This document shows positions 25,855-34,753 of a stretch of 45,283 nucleotides of DNA, in pieces. The position numbers and the translations under genes are program-made. The notes under the pieces are model-generated. The model ran no database searches, was not told where the DNA came from, and saw nothing but the letters and a program-made list of their open reading frames with translations. Source of the DNA: CAZVRZ01 sp964629965 (GTDB lineage: Bacteria; Chloroflexota; Anaerolineae; Anaerolineales; UBA4823); assembly GCA_964629965.1 (NCBI GenBank), contig CAZVRZ010000024.1, positions 1-45,283 of the forward strand, given 5' to 3'. Every line of letters begins with the position of its first letter. Positions within the stretch are counted from its first letter, which is position 1.

Positions 25855-26547
25855 TTACGGGTGCCTGCCCGGATTCCAAATTTCAGCAACCACTTGCCCA
25901 TCTACCAGGCGAGCTATCTCGGGTTGAGGTTTTCCATGTAGCTTAGGTGTTGTAGCCACTTGGCCCGCAATTCGCAATTGGGTGGGAGATAAATCTAATG
26001 CACAAACGATTGCATCAATCTCCCCTGTGGCGCCTGCATGCACCACACCACGAAGATGACCCCACACAACCACATTTCCTGCTGCAATGATTTCCGCACC
26101 CGGATTAACATCTCCAATCACTACCACATGACCCGCAAAGTTGATCTGATATCCAGATCGCATTGTTCGGCGGACCAAGATGGCATCCTCACCCTCTTGC
26201 TTTGATGTGTCGGAGACGGCATTGTCGCGCTGTTGAGTTTTGGAAGAAGGCTGAGAAAGACGCGTAGCTAAACCAAGAACCTGGGCCGTTTGTTCCGTAG
26301 TTGGCGAATTGCTCAAGACTCCCCACAAAGACAATCCTCTTTCAGAGAGTTCATCTCTGAATTTGCTTAGGGAAACAACCTGAAGCACCTGATTGCCAAC
26401 ATCCACGTATAATTTTGCACCGCGTAAAAATTCAGGTTGGGAATCCACTTTGGTTAGAAAAGCTTCTTGCAATTGCGGCCATTCTCCATCACCAAGAGTA
26501 ACTAACAAGCCTTCGCGAATTCCTTTAATTTGAATATTCGGCGTCAT
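25855..26547 (-). CDS. minC: Septum-site determining protein MinC
   Basis: Division inhibitor that blocks FtsZ assembly away from midcell. 230 residues: a variable N-terminal FtsZ-inhibiting domain (about 1-105) and a C-terminal right-handed beta-helix with the repeating pattern FAGHVVVIGDVNPGAEIIAAGNVVVWGHLRGVVHAG that binds MinD and forms dimers. The ATG at 26547 follows AAGGA. Downstream of mrdA by 50 nt, directly before minD. Confidence 0.93.
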   Translation of the reverse strand: MTPNIQIKGIREGLLVTLGDGEWPQLQEAFLTKVDSQPEFLRGAKLYVDVGNQVLQVVSLSKFRDELSERGLSLWGVLSNSPTTEQTAQVLGLATRLSQPSSKTQQRDNAVSDTSKQEGEDAILVRRTMRSGYQINFAGHVVVIGDVNPGAEIIAAGNVVVWGHLRGVVHAGATGEIDAIVCALDLSPTQLRIAGQVATTPKLHGKPQPEIARLVDGQVVAEIWNPGRHP

Positions 26548-26597
26548 GCAAATTCCTTCGAAAATGAAATTGATTATAGCATGATGTAATAGAGATT

Positions 26598-28679
26598 CTA
26601 CGGAACATTATCTATCGTTTTGATCGAAAAATAAGTTTCAATAATTCGCTTCACGATTGGTCCAGCCACACTGGCGCCTTCACCTCCGTTATAAACAAAA
26701 GCCACCACGGCAATTTCAGGATCATCATAGGGGGCATAAGCTAATGTCCAGGCATGAGAAGGCCAACTACCAGGTATACATAAACCCTTGGCATCTGCAT
26801 ATTTATCACAATATTCTGCGGTACCGGTTTTTCCAGCCGCTGCAATTGAAAGGTCTTTGAAATAATCCTTTAGCGTACCATTAACCACTGCCTGTCGCAT
26901 ACCTTGCTGCACAATCGAAAAGACCCATGGCTCAACAATTTTCTTTTCACCGGTTAATTGACAGCCACGGAAAGTATTTTCAGCAAACACATCAATCACT
27001 GCATCCGTAGTTAGATCCCACCTTAGAGTCGGAGTAAAAGGCTGGATTACATTACCTTCGCCATCCAATACCTCTCGCAACAATGTAGGTTCCATCAGTT
27101 TGCCATCGTTAGCGATGGTTGAAGCCGACAATAATACCTGCAGCGGCGTTGCCAAGGCATATCCTTGTCCTACACTCATAATATACGTATCACCAGTGGT
27201 CCAACTCTGCCCTTGATTTATTCGCTTCCAATCCGGATCTGGAATCAAGCCATCGGCCGTTTCCGGAAGTTCAACCCCAGGATAATTTGCATAACCCAAC
27301 GCCCGGGCATATGTTCCCAGCCGGCAAATGCCCAAACCGGGGTTAACTTCATCCTCAAAACCTCCCCCAAGCTTATAGAAACAGACATTACTAGAATTGG
27401 AAATACAACCAACAATATTTAGCTGTCCAAAACCTCCAGGAAGTAAACCATTTTTATATACCCAATCCACAAATTCACGAGATCTTCCCGGATCATTCGA
27501 ATATGCTTTCTCACTCACATTCAACACTCCAGGAGTCTCAATTAACTGATCGGGAGTGACTATATTTTCATTTAGCGCACCCGTAGCTGTAACCAGTTTG
27601 AAAACTGACCCGGCGGGTAATTCAGCATAAACAGCATGATTACGGAGCGGCTCACGACTATCAGCTAAAAGCTGTTGATAGTAATAGGCAGGGATCAAAC
27701 GCGCCATGCGGTTATTTTCGAAAGTTGGATACGAAACCATAGCTAAAATTTCACCGGTCTTTGGATTGATCGCTATTGCTACGCCACTCGTCATGCGAAT
27801 TTCACCCAGAAACCTATTCCAACCATTTATTTCATCTTCCACAATCGACATCGCTGCTTGTTGCAAACGTGTATCAATCGTCAAACGCAAATTCTTGCCG
27901 GGGAGCGCCTCGGTTGGAGGCACAATATCTGTCAAGATCTTTCCAGCTACGTCGCGACTTACGACACGTAAACCATTTCGACCCGCTAATTCATCCTGAA
28001 AATATCGCTCGACTCCCGCATATCCGACTTTGTCACGATTGGGTACAAATCCTAAACCCTTATAATAATCTTCCTGTTCTGCCGGAATAGGTCCGAGAAA
28101 TCCAATAATCCCGGCAGTCAGGTACCCGGTGGGATAATCCCGGGTGGGTGCAACCTTAACTTCAATTCCTGTCCAGCGGCTAGTATTTTCCTGAATAATC
28201 AAAGCCACATCTTGGGGCACATAACAGGCAATTTCTACCGGTTGAAATGGCGAAGATGTTTCGCCATACAGAATTATCTGGGTAATACCGTGATCTGAAG
28301 TACATGGCGCGTACGGATTATCCACAGATAACTCTCCCTGGCTAACTGGAACACCCGTCAACTTGGATAGCTGCCTGATGATTTCCTGCACCTCGCCTGG
28401 ATCGTCTGGAAGATATGCCTGAGTAACAACAATATTATAAGACGGCACATTTCGAGCAAGAACAATGCCGTTCCGATCATAAATAATCCCGCGCTGGGCT
28501 GCCAGGTTTATTTCAGTGGTGCGATTCTTCTCTGCCTCACTTATGTAGAATTGATATTGCCGAACTTGAACATCGAGCAATCGAAGGATATAAATGGCAA
28601 AGACAACACCAACGATCACAAAAAAAGAGATGATCCGCTGGCGTTCAATTTTATTATCAATTACTGTAGACCGACTCAT
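26598..28679 (-). CDS. mrdA: Penicillin-binding protein 2 (class B transpeptidase)
   Basis: Cross-links peptidoglycan during elongation together with RodA. The 693-residue protein has one N-terminal membrane helix (IISFFVIVGVVFAIYILRLLDV), a dimerisation domain with AAQRGIIYDRNGIVLARN, and the transpeptidase domain with the active-site SxxK in LPAGSVFKLVTA (about 355), SxN in ISNSSNVCF (about 430) and KTG in AAGKTGTAEY (about 618). Slightly longer than E. coli PBP2. The ATG overlaps the mreD stop by 4 nt (ATGA). Its place between mreD and the min genes supports MrdA rather than FtsI. Confidence 0.94.
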   Translation of the reverse strand: MSRSTVIDNKIERQRIISFFVIVGVVFAIYILRLLDVQVRQYQFYISEAEKNRTTEINLAAQRGIIYDRNGIVLARNVPSYNIVVTQAYLPDDPGEVQEIIRQLSKLTGVPVSQGELSVDNPYAPCTSDHGITQIILYGETSSPFQPVEIACYVPQDVALIIQENTSRWTGIEVKVAPTRDYPTGYLTAGIIGFLGPIPAEQEDYYKGLGFVPNRDKVGYAGVERYFQDELAGRNGLRVVSRDVAGKILTDIVPPTEALPGKNLRLTIDTRLQQAAMSIVEDEINGWNRFLGEIRMTSGVAIAINPKTGEILAMVSYPTFENNRMARLIPAYYYQQLLADSREPLRNHAVYAELPAGSVFKLVTATGALNENIVTPDQLIETPGVLNVSEKAYSNDPGRSREFVDWVYKNGLLPGGFGQLNIVGCISNSSNVCFYKLGGGFEDEVNPGLGICRLGTYARALGYANYPGVELPETADGLIPDPDWKRINQGQSWTTGDTYIMSVGQGYALATPLQVLLSASTIANDGKLMEPTLLREVLDGEGNVIQPFTPTLRWDLTTDAVIDVFAENTFRGCQLTGEKKIVEPWVFSIVQQGMRQAVVNGTLKDYFKDLSIAAAGKTGTAEYCDKYADAKGLCIPGSWPSHAWTLAYAPYDDPEIAVVAFVYNGGEGASVAGPIVKRIIETYFSIKTIDNVP

Positions 28680-29176
28680 ATCTCTAACTCGCTTGGATAT
28701 AACCAGTCAGACAAATCTTTTATAAACACATACATCGGTATTGAGAAGATAATATTCAACAAAATGCTAGGCAAAGTAATTAAGTTTAGCACAGTTCCCA
28801 AGGGTAATGAGGCTCCTCGCAGGATAACCACAGCAGCTGACATAGCTTGTTCGACCAGCGTATTCAAAATGACAGCAATCACCATAGAAAACATACTGGT
28901 GCGCAGAAACCGTCTACGTATCGTTGTGGCAAGCAAAACACCGGCCAAATAGGTGCCTAGCACAATACCAAATGGTAGAGCAGTGGTTAAGCCAGATACC
29001 ACACCGGCAATAACTGCCCAAACCCAAATCAATTTGGTACGCTCCTGGATAGCCCATGCGACGATTACTAACATTATCAAATTAGGAGTTCCATGCAATA
29101 ACGGCATTTGACTAAGTACAGCACTTTGGAAAATGGCCAAAACCGCTATTAAGCCGAAACCGATTACCACTGCCAA
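28676..29176 (-). CDS. mreD: Rod shape-determining protein MreD
   Basis: Small membrane protein of the elongasome. 166 residues with five or so membrane helices (AVVIGFGLIAVLAIFQSAVL; IWVWAVIAGVVSGLTTALPFG; ILNIIFSIPMYVFI). The sequence is weakly conserved in general, so position between mreC and mrdA carries much of the weight. The start codon is TTG at 29176, with GAGGT 6-7 nt upstream that overlaps the mreC stop codon. Confidence 0.88.
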   Translation of the reverse strand: MAVVIGFGLIAVLAIFQSAVLSQMPLLHGTPNLIMLVIVAWAIQERTKLIWVWAVIAGVVSGLTTALPFGIVLGTYLAGVLLATTIRRRFLRTSMFSMVIAVILNTLVEQAMSAAVVILRGASLPLGTVLNLITLPSILLNIIFSIPMYVFIKDLSDWLYPSELEI

Positions 29177-29185
29177 TGCTTTACC

Positions 29186-30034
29186 TCAAGGTTCCTCAGT
29201 ATTGGGAATTAATGGCGAAATATCGATGGATTTAAAATTGGTTATGATCAGAACAATCTCCAGATTGCGAAAGTCAACAGCCGGTTGAACAGCTGCGGTT
29301 TGAAACAGGTCAAAATCACGCCGACGAACATTCGCGATCTGGCCAATCACAAGATTTGGAGGAAAATTGCCGCCTAACCCAGAAGTAACAACTAAATCAC
29401 CTACTTGAACAGTCGCAGATTGCGGAATCATGTCTAGTTCCACTTCTCCCGTAACTTGTCCAATCAGAACTGCTTCGGTATCTGCCTGTTGCAAATGGAC
29501 ATTTATAGATGATCCTGTATCAACAATCAATTGCACGCGAGCCGCATTCGCTGTTACGGCAGCTATCTGCCCTACCAAGCCTTTATCGGTGACAACTGGC
29601 ATGCCTCGTTGCAAGCCATCATCTGATCCCCGATTGATAAATACATATTTCATAAAAGGGCTGGTATCATAACCAATGACCGATGATGCTACAAACTTAT
29701 TCTCTGAGCTAGAGCGCGCATAGTTCACCAACGTTGCCAATACCTGTGCTTCTACCACCTGCTGTTGTAACTCAATAACTTCAATTTGCAGTCGCGAGTT
29801 CTCAGCTTCCAATTCTTCATTGCGCTGACGTAACCGGCTCAGATCAGATGGAGCAGTCAAGAATAATTGTATTGCGTTATACCGTTCATATACCCAGGTT
29901 TGGGTCTCGACTAATGGGGACAGTAATACTCGTATCACTGGATTCATATAACCACTAAGAGCCAAGGCTACCAATCCCAAAGCAATAATAACAAATACAA
30001 CACTCCGCCAATTTCGAAAAAATAGAGAGCGCAT
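29186..30034 (-). CDS. mreC: Rod shape-determining protein MreC
   Basis: Links MreB, PBP2 and RodA on the outer face of the membrane. 282 residues: one N-terminal membrane helix (VVFVIIALGLVALALSGYM), a coiled coil (about 62-100, with LRQRNEELEAENSRLQIEVI), and the beta-barrel domain with VIGYDTSPFMKYVFINRG and GMPVVTDKGLVGQI, the MreC signature. 65 nt downstream of mreB and 9 nt upstream of mreD. Confidence 0.93.
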   Translation of the reverse strand: MRSLFFRNWRSVVFVIIALGLVALALSGYMNPVIRVLLSPLVETQTWVYERYNAIQLFLTAPSDLSRLRQRNEELEAENSRLQIEVIELQQQVVEAQVLATLVNYARSSSENKFVASSVIGYDTSPFMKYVFINRGSDDGLQRGMPVVTDKGLVGQIAAVTANAARVQLIVDTGSSINVHLQQADTEAVLIGQVTGEVELDMIPQSATVQVGDLVVTSGLGGNFPPNLVIGQIANVRRRDFDLFQTAAVQPAVDFRNLEIVLIITNFKSIDISPLIPNTEEP

Positions 30035-30099
30035 GTTACTTTATTTCCTATACGTTGATACGAAATACCAGGAGCGAAATAAAAGACAAAACCGACTCG

Positions 30100-31164
30100 C
30101 TAGCGTTTAGCGCCACTGCGCTCCAATCCCACTAATAAGCGCTTCAGGTTTTCGTAGTCTTCAAGAATCATCCCCGCGCCTCGGGCGACACAACTGAGTG
30201 CATCCTCGGCTACCCAAACACGGATACGTAATTCATCGCGCAATCTACGATCTAAGCCCTGCAATAATCCACCGCCTCCCGACAAACATATCCCCGTATC
30301 CATTAGGTCAGCAATGATTTCTGGTGGAGTTTCATCAAGCGCATCCTTTACAGTTTCCACGATCGTATTGACTGAACCCGAAATTGCCTCTCTAATTTCA
30401 ACCGACGATACCTCTACACTTTCCGGTAAACCAGTTACCAGATTACGACCACGCATTGCCATTGTTTTTTCTTCTGGGAGGTGATATGCAGATCCAATTG
30501 TTATCTTTGCTTGTTCGGCGATTCGCTCACCAATCAGTAAATTGTATTTGTTTTTCATATATTGGATAATATCTTGATCCATCTCATCGCCAGCTACTCT
30601 CAATGAACGCGAAACAACTACCCCACCCATCGAGAGTACAGCAACTTCAGATGTTCCACCACCAATATCTACAATCATAGAGCCGCGCACCTCAGCTACT
30701 GGCAGTCCAGCACCCAATGCAGCGGCCACCGGTTCTTCTATCAGGCCTACCTCTCGCGCTCCAGCAGACATGGCCGCATCATACACAGCGCGTTTTTCCA
30801 CATTTGTAGCGCCAGAAGGAATGCCGACCACAACCCTGGGGCGAGGTACCGGTACAATAGATTGGCGATGAGCCTTCTCGATGAAATACTGCAGCATCAT
30901 CTGTGTGATTTCGAACTCCGAAATCACACCATCCCGCAGAGGGCGAATCGCGATTACATCGGCTGGAGTGCGACCTACCATTTCCTTGGCTTCTGTACCG
31001 ATAGCCAGAGGTTCTCGAGTGCGTTTATTAATAGCTACCCAAGAAGGCTCGTTAAGAACTATCCCCTTTCCGCGTACATTTACAAGAGTGTTGGCTGTTC
31101 CCAGGTCAATGCCAATGTCGAGAGAAAAAAAACCTAACAGCCAGTTGAGCGGGTTAAACGCCAA
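30100..31164 (-). CDS. mreB: Cell shape actin homologue MreB
   Basis: Bacterial actin that guides lateral wall synthesis. 354 residues with phosphate 1 motif DIGIDLGTANTLV, phosphate 2 MIVDIGGGTSEVAVLS, adenosine motif GICLSGGGGLLQG, and RPRVVVGIPSGATNVEKRAV. The N-terminus (NPLNWLLGFFSL) is hydrophobic and could serve as membrane anchor. It starts with TTG at 31164; AGGAG lies 6 nt upstream and no ATG is positioned to replace it. First gene of the nine-gene run to gltX, with a near-consensus promoter 60-90 nt upstream. Confidence 0.95.
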   Translation of the reverse strand: MAFNPLNWLLGFFSLDIGIDLGTANTLVNVRGKGIVLNEPSWVAINKRTREPLAIGTEAKEMVGRTPADVIAIRPLRDGVISEFEITQMMLQYFIEKAHRQSIVPVPRPRVVVGIPSGATNVEKRAVYDAAMSAGAREVGLIEEPVAAALGAGLPVAEVRGSMIVDIGGGTSEVAVLSMGGVVVSRSLRVAGDEMDQDIIQYMKNKYNLLIGERIAEQAKITIGSAYHLPEEKTMAMRGRNLVTGLPESVEVSSVEIREAISGSVNTIVETVKDALDETPPEIIADLMDTGICLSGGGGLLQGLDRRLRDELRIRVWVAEDALSCVARGAGMILEDYENLKRLLVGLERSGAKR

Positions 31165-31223
31165 ATTGTTCTCCTATGCATCTGCCGGCAAATCCAACTC
31201 AGATGTGCCATATAATCTAACTC

Positions 31224-31252
31224 ATTATAACATCGACACGCTACCATATCAA
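31224..31252 (-). promoter_or_regulatory. Sigma-70-type promoter of the mreB operon
   Basis: Minus strand TTGATA (31247-31252), 17-nt spacer, TATAAT (31224-31229). Only one base deviates from consensus. Predicted transcript start is about 50 nt before the TTG start codon of mreB. It should drive mreBCD-mrdA-minCDE-rodA-gltX. Confidence 0.8.
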
Positions 31253-31259
31253 AATTTTT

Positions 31260-31296
31260 GGGGCCCTGCAAGGTTCGTATCTCCTTACAAGGCCCC
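31260..31296 (-). terminator. Hairpin terminator at the 3' end of the inositol-phosphate synthase gene
   Basis: A 14-pair stem with a 9-nt loop; arms 31260-31273 and 31283-31296 contain GGGGCC/GGCCCC. Both imperfect pairs are C/A on the plus strand but G/U in minus-strand RNA, so the functional transcript is the minus strand, ending ino1. The sequence after it is AAAAATTTTG, a late and short U-run. It also lies just upstream of the mreB promoter and would insulate that operon. Confidence 0.6.
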
Positions 31297-31313
31297 GCAC
31301 CATGAGAAAAGCG

Positions 31314-32396
31314 TTAATCCTCGCCGCGAATATAAGCCTCTGTCATTTCACGAGCAGCATCATCTTTAAACTGCTTGGGAGGAGTTTTCATGAAATAGGA
31401 AGATGGTGCGATCATGGCTCCAGACAAACCTCGATCTAAGGCTATCTTTGCACAACGGATCGCATCGATCATCACACCTGCCGAATTAGGCGAATCCCAA
31501 ACTTCCAACTTAGCTTCCAGGTTCAACGGCACGTCGCCAAACGTAGTGCCTTCCATCCGGATATAACACCACTTACGATCAGTTAACCACGGAACATAAT
31601 CGCTTGGTCCAACATGCACATTGTCACGCGGAATCTCATAGGGCAACATACTCGTGACAGCGCCTGTCTTGGAAATTTTTTTAGATTCTAAACGCTCACG
31701 CTCAAGCATATTAAGAAAGTCCGTGTTACCACCAAAGTTTAATTGATACGTACGATCCAGGCGAACTCCCCGGTCCACAAATAAACTAGTCAACACACGA
31801 TGCATGATGGTTGCGCCTACTTGGCTCTTTACGTCATCACCTATGATAGGAAGTTTGCGCTCTCGAAAACGGCTTGCCCAGTAATCTGAACTGGCAATAA
31901 ATACAGGGATCCCATTGACAAAAGCACAACCGGCTTCAAGCACCTGCTCGACATACCATTTCGTAGCCATTTCCGATCCAACGGGCAGGAAATTTACTAC
32001 AACATCGGTTTTGGTTTTTTTGAGGATTCCAACAATATCATCAGTTGGGCCAGGAGCTTTCTTAACAACCTCAGATAAATACTTTCCAAGACCGTCATGA
32101 GTCATACCACGCGAAACCGGCACACTCAAGTGAGGTACATCGGTAAACTTAAAAGTGTTGTTTGGGTACGAAAATATGGCTTCAGAAAGATCCTTACCCA
32201 CTTTTGTATCTACAACATCCACTGCAGCGGTAAATTCAATGTCTCGGATATGATAACCACCCAGGTTGACATGCATTAACCCAGGAACACGATCGTCGTC
32301 TTTGGCATTCTTGTAATAATGCACTCCTTGAACCAATGAAGAAGCGCAATTACCTACGCCGATAATTGCAACTCGAACCTTTTTTTTCTCACTCAC
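31314..32396 (-). CDS. ino1: myo-Inositol-1-phosphate synthase
   Basis: Converts glucose-6-phosphate to inositol-1-phosphate using bound NAD; first step to inositol, phosphatidylinositol or inositol-based solutes. The 360-residue prokaryotic-type enzyme has the NAD site VAIIGVGNCASSLVQG, FLPVGSEMATKWYVEQVLEAG, GDDVKSQVGATIMHRVL (active-site Lys/Asp region), and NFGGNTDFLNML. The start is GTG at 32396 with AGGAG 8 nt upstream. Diverges from a GAF kinase gene; a hairpin closes its 3' end. Inositol lipids would fit an actinobacterial-like or chloroflexal membrane; no downstream phosphatidylinositol synthase gene is in the window. Confidence 0.94.
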   Translation of the reverse strand: MSEKKKVRVAIIGVGNCASSLVQGVHYYKNAKDDDRVPGLMHVNLGGYHIRDIEFTAAVDVVDTKVGKDLSEAIFSYPNNTFKFTDVPHLSVPVSRGMTHDGLGKYLSEVVKKAPGPTDDIVGILKKTKTDVVVNFLPVGSEMATKWYVEQVLEAGCAFVNGIPVFIASSDYWASRFRERKLPIIGDDVKSQVGATIMHRVLTSLFVDRGVRLDRTYQLNFGGNTDFLNMLERERLESKKISKTGAVTSMLPYEIPRDNVHVGPSDYVPWLTDRKWCYIRMEGTTFGDVPLNLEAKLEVWDSPNSAGVMIDAIRCAKIALDRGLSGAMIAPSSYFMKTPPKQFKDDAAREMTEAYIRGED

Positions 32397-32442
32397 AAGT
32401 TACTCTCCTATAGGAATGGAATTGATTACTTTAACTTCATGA

Positions 32443-32451
32443 ATTTTACCA
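32443..32451 (-). promoter_or_regulatory. Possible extended -10 of ino1
   Basis: Minus strand TGGTAAAAT, identical to the extended -10 of both tRNA-Gln promoters; no good -35. It lies 47 nt before the GTG start codon. Confidence 0.45.
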
Positions 32452-32481
32452 GCCCATTGCACATTAATAAATGCTCTATGC

Positions 32482-32487
32482 TATAAT
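32482..32487 (+). promoter_or_regulatory. Possible -10 of the GAF histidine kinase gene
   Basis: TATAAT 30 nt before the ATG. A TTGCAC lies 19 nt upstream, too far for a strong promoter. The resulting leader would be short and has no Shine-Dalgarno sequence. Confidence 0.4.
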
Positions 32488-32517
32488 TTCAACGGAATTC
32501 ATCTTGGATTCACATAT

Positions 32518-33783
32518 ATGAGCATAGAGGACAGCCGAAACCACAAGCATCAGATCATCGCCGAGCTAAGCCGGCGTTTGGGGCGTTTTACCAACATGGA
32601 AGCTGCGTTGACAGCTATTGTGGATACTGCCTGCAGCCTGACGGGCAGCGAAATGGCGTCTCTACTGTTGTATGAACAAGAAACTGATCTGATGAAATTT
32701 ATCGCGGGACCAGTTAATCAAAACGAAAAATTGAGACGATTACGGGTACCTGTTGAACGCAGCCTGGCTGGCTCGGTATTTAAAAACGCGCAACCCGCAA
32801 TTGTCCAAAACGCGCAAACGGACTCCCGCATTTTCCATGATGTTGAACAACAGGTTGGTGTGATTACCAAAAACATCGCCGCTGCTCCCATATATTACCA
32901 GGGTGAGCCCATTGGGGTGATTGAGGCGATGAACAAATCATCCGATCCGTTCAACGAAAATGATCTAGCCATCCTGGATGCACTCGGCTCACAGGCATCT
33001 GTAATGATCATAAGCAATCTGTTAATGGACGAAGTTCAACGGGCTTTTGATGAAGTGGATCATTTAGAAAAAATGAAATCCGATTTCATTGCGATCACAT
33101 CCCACGAACTTCGCACCCCTCTTGGGCTGATCATCGGGCATGCCACCTTCTTGTCAGAAATGATCGATGATGTTCAACTTAAAGAACAAATGGAAGTAAT
33201 CCTAAGGTCTGCAAATCGCCTCAAAACCATCATCGAAGATATCACAAAATTTAACGATATACAATCGGGCTCCACACGTCTGCGTTATAAGTTAATATCA
33301 ATTAACCAAGTCATTCAAAAAGTTGTGGCGAGTTCATATGGGTTGGCCCGAGATAAAAATATTACCTTAAAAACTCGTATACCCAGCCAAGATCTCGTAG
33401 TAGATGCCGATGAAGAAAAAATTTCAATCGCACTGGGCAACCTGGTGAACAATGCGATAACATATACCGATGCCGGCGGACAGATACTGGTGGCTTTGGA
33501 TCGCCTACCGGGTTACGTTCAGGTAACCGTTCTGGATACTGGCATCGGCATCCCGGCAAAAGATCTTCCCCATGTTTTTGAGCGCTTTTTTCAGGTTCAA
33601 TCGCATCTTACTCGCCGTCATGGCGGCATGGGCTTGGGTCTCTCGGTAGCAAAAGCGATGATCGAATTACATAAAGGGCAAATCTGGGTAGAAAGTATCG
33701 AAGGAAAGGGCAGTAAATTCTATTTTGTTCTTCCTGCTCAGGGTACGAAACCGAACCAAGGCAAACCAGTTTTTCAAAGTTGA
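32518..33783 (+). CDS. Soluble GAF-domain sensor histidine kinase
   Basis: A 421-residue kinase without membrane segments. A GAF domain (about 10-170; ACSLTGSEMASLLLYEQETD, AAPIYYQGEPIGVIEAMNK) would bind a small ligand or sense redox state; HisKA follows with the phospho-acceptor His about 195 in AITSHELRTPLG, then the ATPase domain with N box LVNNAITY, G1 DTGIGIP and G2 GGMGLGLSVAK. No response regulator is adjacent. No ribosome binding site is evident before the ATG; the gene may have a short leader. Divergent from ino1 across 121 nt. Confidence 0.9.
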   Translation: MSIEDSRNHKHQIIAELSRRLGRFTNMEAALTAIVDTACSLTGSEMASLLLYEQETDLMKFIAGPVNQNEKLRRLRVPVERSLAGSVFKNAQPAIVQNAQTDSRIFHDVEQQVGVITKNIAAAPIYYQGEPIGVIEAMNKSSDPFNENDLAILDALGSQASVMIISNLLMDEVQRAFDEVDHLEKMKSDFIAITSHELRTPLGLIIGHATFLSEMIDDVQLKEQMEVILRSANRLKTIIEDITKFNDIQSGSTRLRYKLISINQVIQKVVASSYGLARDKNITLKTRIPSQDLVVDADEEKISIALGNLVNNAITYTDAGGQILVALDRLPGYVQVTVLDTGIGIPAKDLPHVFERFFQVQSHLTRRHGGMGLGLSVAKAMIELHKGQIWVESIEGKGSKFYFVLPAQGTKPNQGKPVFQS

Positions 33784-33798
33784 GGAAATGATAATACC

Positions 33799-33827
33799 TT
33801 GCCAAAGGTAAGATGGTAAGTTATAAT
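33799..33827 (+). promoter_or_regulatory. Promoter of tRNA-Pro
   Basis: TTGCCA (33799-33804), 17-nt spacer, TATAAT (33822-33827), 13 nt before the tRNA. Starts 15 nt after the kinase stop codon. Confidence 0.75.
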
Positions 33828-33840
33828 CCAATCCGCCTGA

Positions 33841-33918
<78 letters not shown>

Positions 33919-33933
33919 GCAGAGATACAAGCA

Positions 33934-33969
33934 ACACAGACAACCTTTGGGTTGTCTGTGTCTTGTTTT
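33934..33969 (+). terminator. Rho-independent terminator of tRNA-Pro
   Basis: A perfect 12-bp stem (33934-33945 with 33950-33961, TTTG loop) followed by CTTGTTTT. It ends at the stop codon of the convergent phosphatase gene. Confidence 0.88.
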
Positions 33970-34753
33970 AATGATTATTCGTTCGCATCACCGATAAAAC
34001 AGCAGGGAGCAATTCCTGGCTAGTGGCCAAAGCCTCTCCAGCATAGATAGTTTCGACGCCTTTCCAATCGCCAAAATAACCGCCCGCCTCTCTAAAAATC
34101 GGTGGAAAAGGGCCACAATCCCAGATATTGACGATCGGGTCTACCATGATTTCAGCTCTGCCCGTTGCCACCAATAGATATCCATAAGCGTCACTCCAGC
34201 CTCTGGCAAACCAACAAGCATTTACCAAACGTTGCCAGGTTTCCTGCTTTCCCAATCTCTCAAAAGAAGTGGGCGATGTTGTGGTAACGATCGATTCTTT
34301 CAACGCTCTTTTGGGTGAAACCCGAGCCCTCCGCCCATTCCACCAACATCCCAAACCGGAAGCGGCTGCTAACATTTCATCCAGGGCCGGAAAATATGCA
34401 GCGCCAACTTCGATTCTTCCCTCGATTTCAAGGCCAAGTAGTACCCCGTAGAGAGGCACGCCATGTGTAAATGCCTTGGTACCATCGATCGGATCAATAA
34501 TCCAGCGATGGCTGGCATTTTCGTTGAGACTCTCGCCAAATTCCTCCCCGAGGATGCCGTGATCGGGGAAATGAGTCTCTATGCGTTTACGGATCAATTC
34601 TTCTGCCCTTTTATCAGCCTCAGTAACTGGAGTTGCATCTGGTTTTAACATAACATCCACACCTGTTTGGTAATATGCCAGCGTCAACCGTCCAGCCATA
34701 TACGTGGTTTCTGTCGCAAAATTGAGGTATTCGTCCAGTCGACTATTTTCCAT
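33968..34753 (-). CDS. Inositol monophosphatase-family phosphatase, histidinol-phosphatase type
   Basis: Mg-dependent sugar/alcohol phosphatase. Metal-site motifs: GILGEEFGES (Glu ligands), WIIDPIDGTKAFTHG (DPIDGT, about residue 90), and NIWDCGPFPPI near the C-terminus. The sequence FTHGVPLYGVLLGLEIEG is closest in pattern to HisN-type histidinol phosphatases, but inositol-1-phosphate is an alternative substrate and Ino1 is encoded 1.6 kb away. Start at 34753 (261 residues): AAAGGAG lies 7-9 nt upstream, and the protein then begins like its relatives. The start lies inside the last codons of the epimerase gene (11-nt overlap). Confidence 0.87.
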   Translation of the reverse strand: MENSRLDEYLNFATETTYMAGRLTLAYYQTGVDVMLKPDATPVTEADKRAEELIRKRIETHFPDHGILGEEFGESLNENASHRWIIDPIDGTKAFTHGVPLYGVLLGLEIEGRIEVGAAYFPALDEMLAAASGLGCWWNGRRARVSPKRALKESIVTTTSPTSFERLGKQETWQRLVNACWFARGWSDAYGYLLVATGRAEIMVDPIVNIWDCGPFPPIFREAGGYFGDWKGVETIYAGEALATSQELLPAVLSVMRTNNH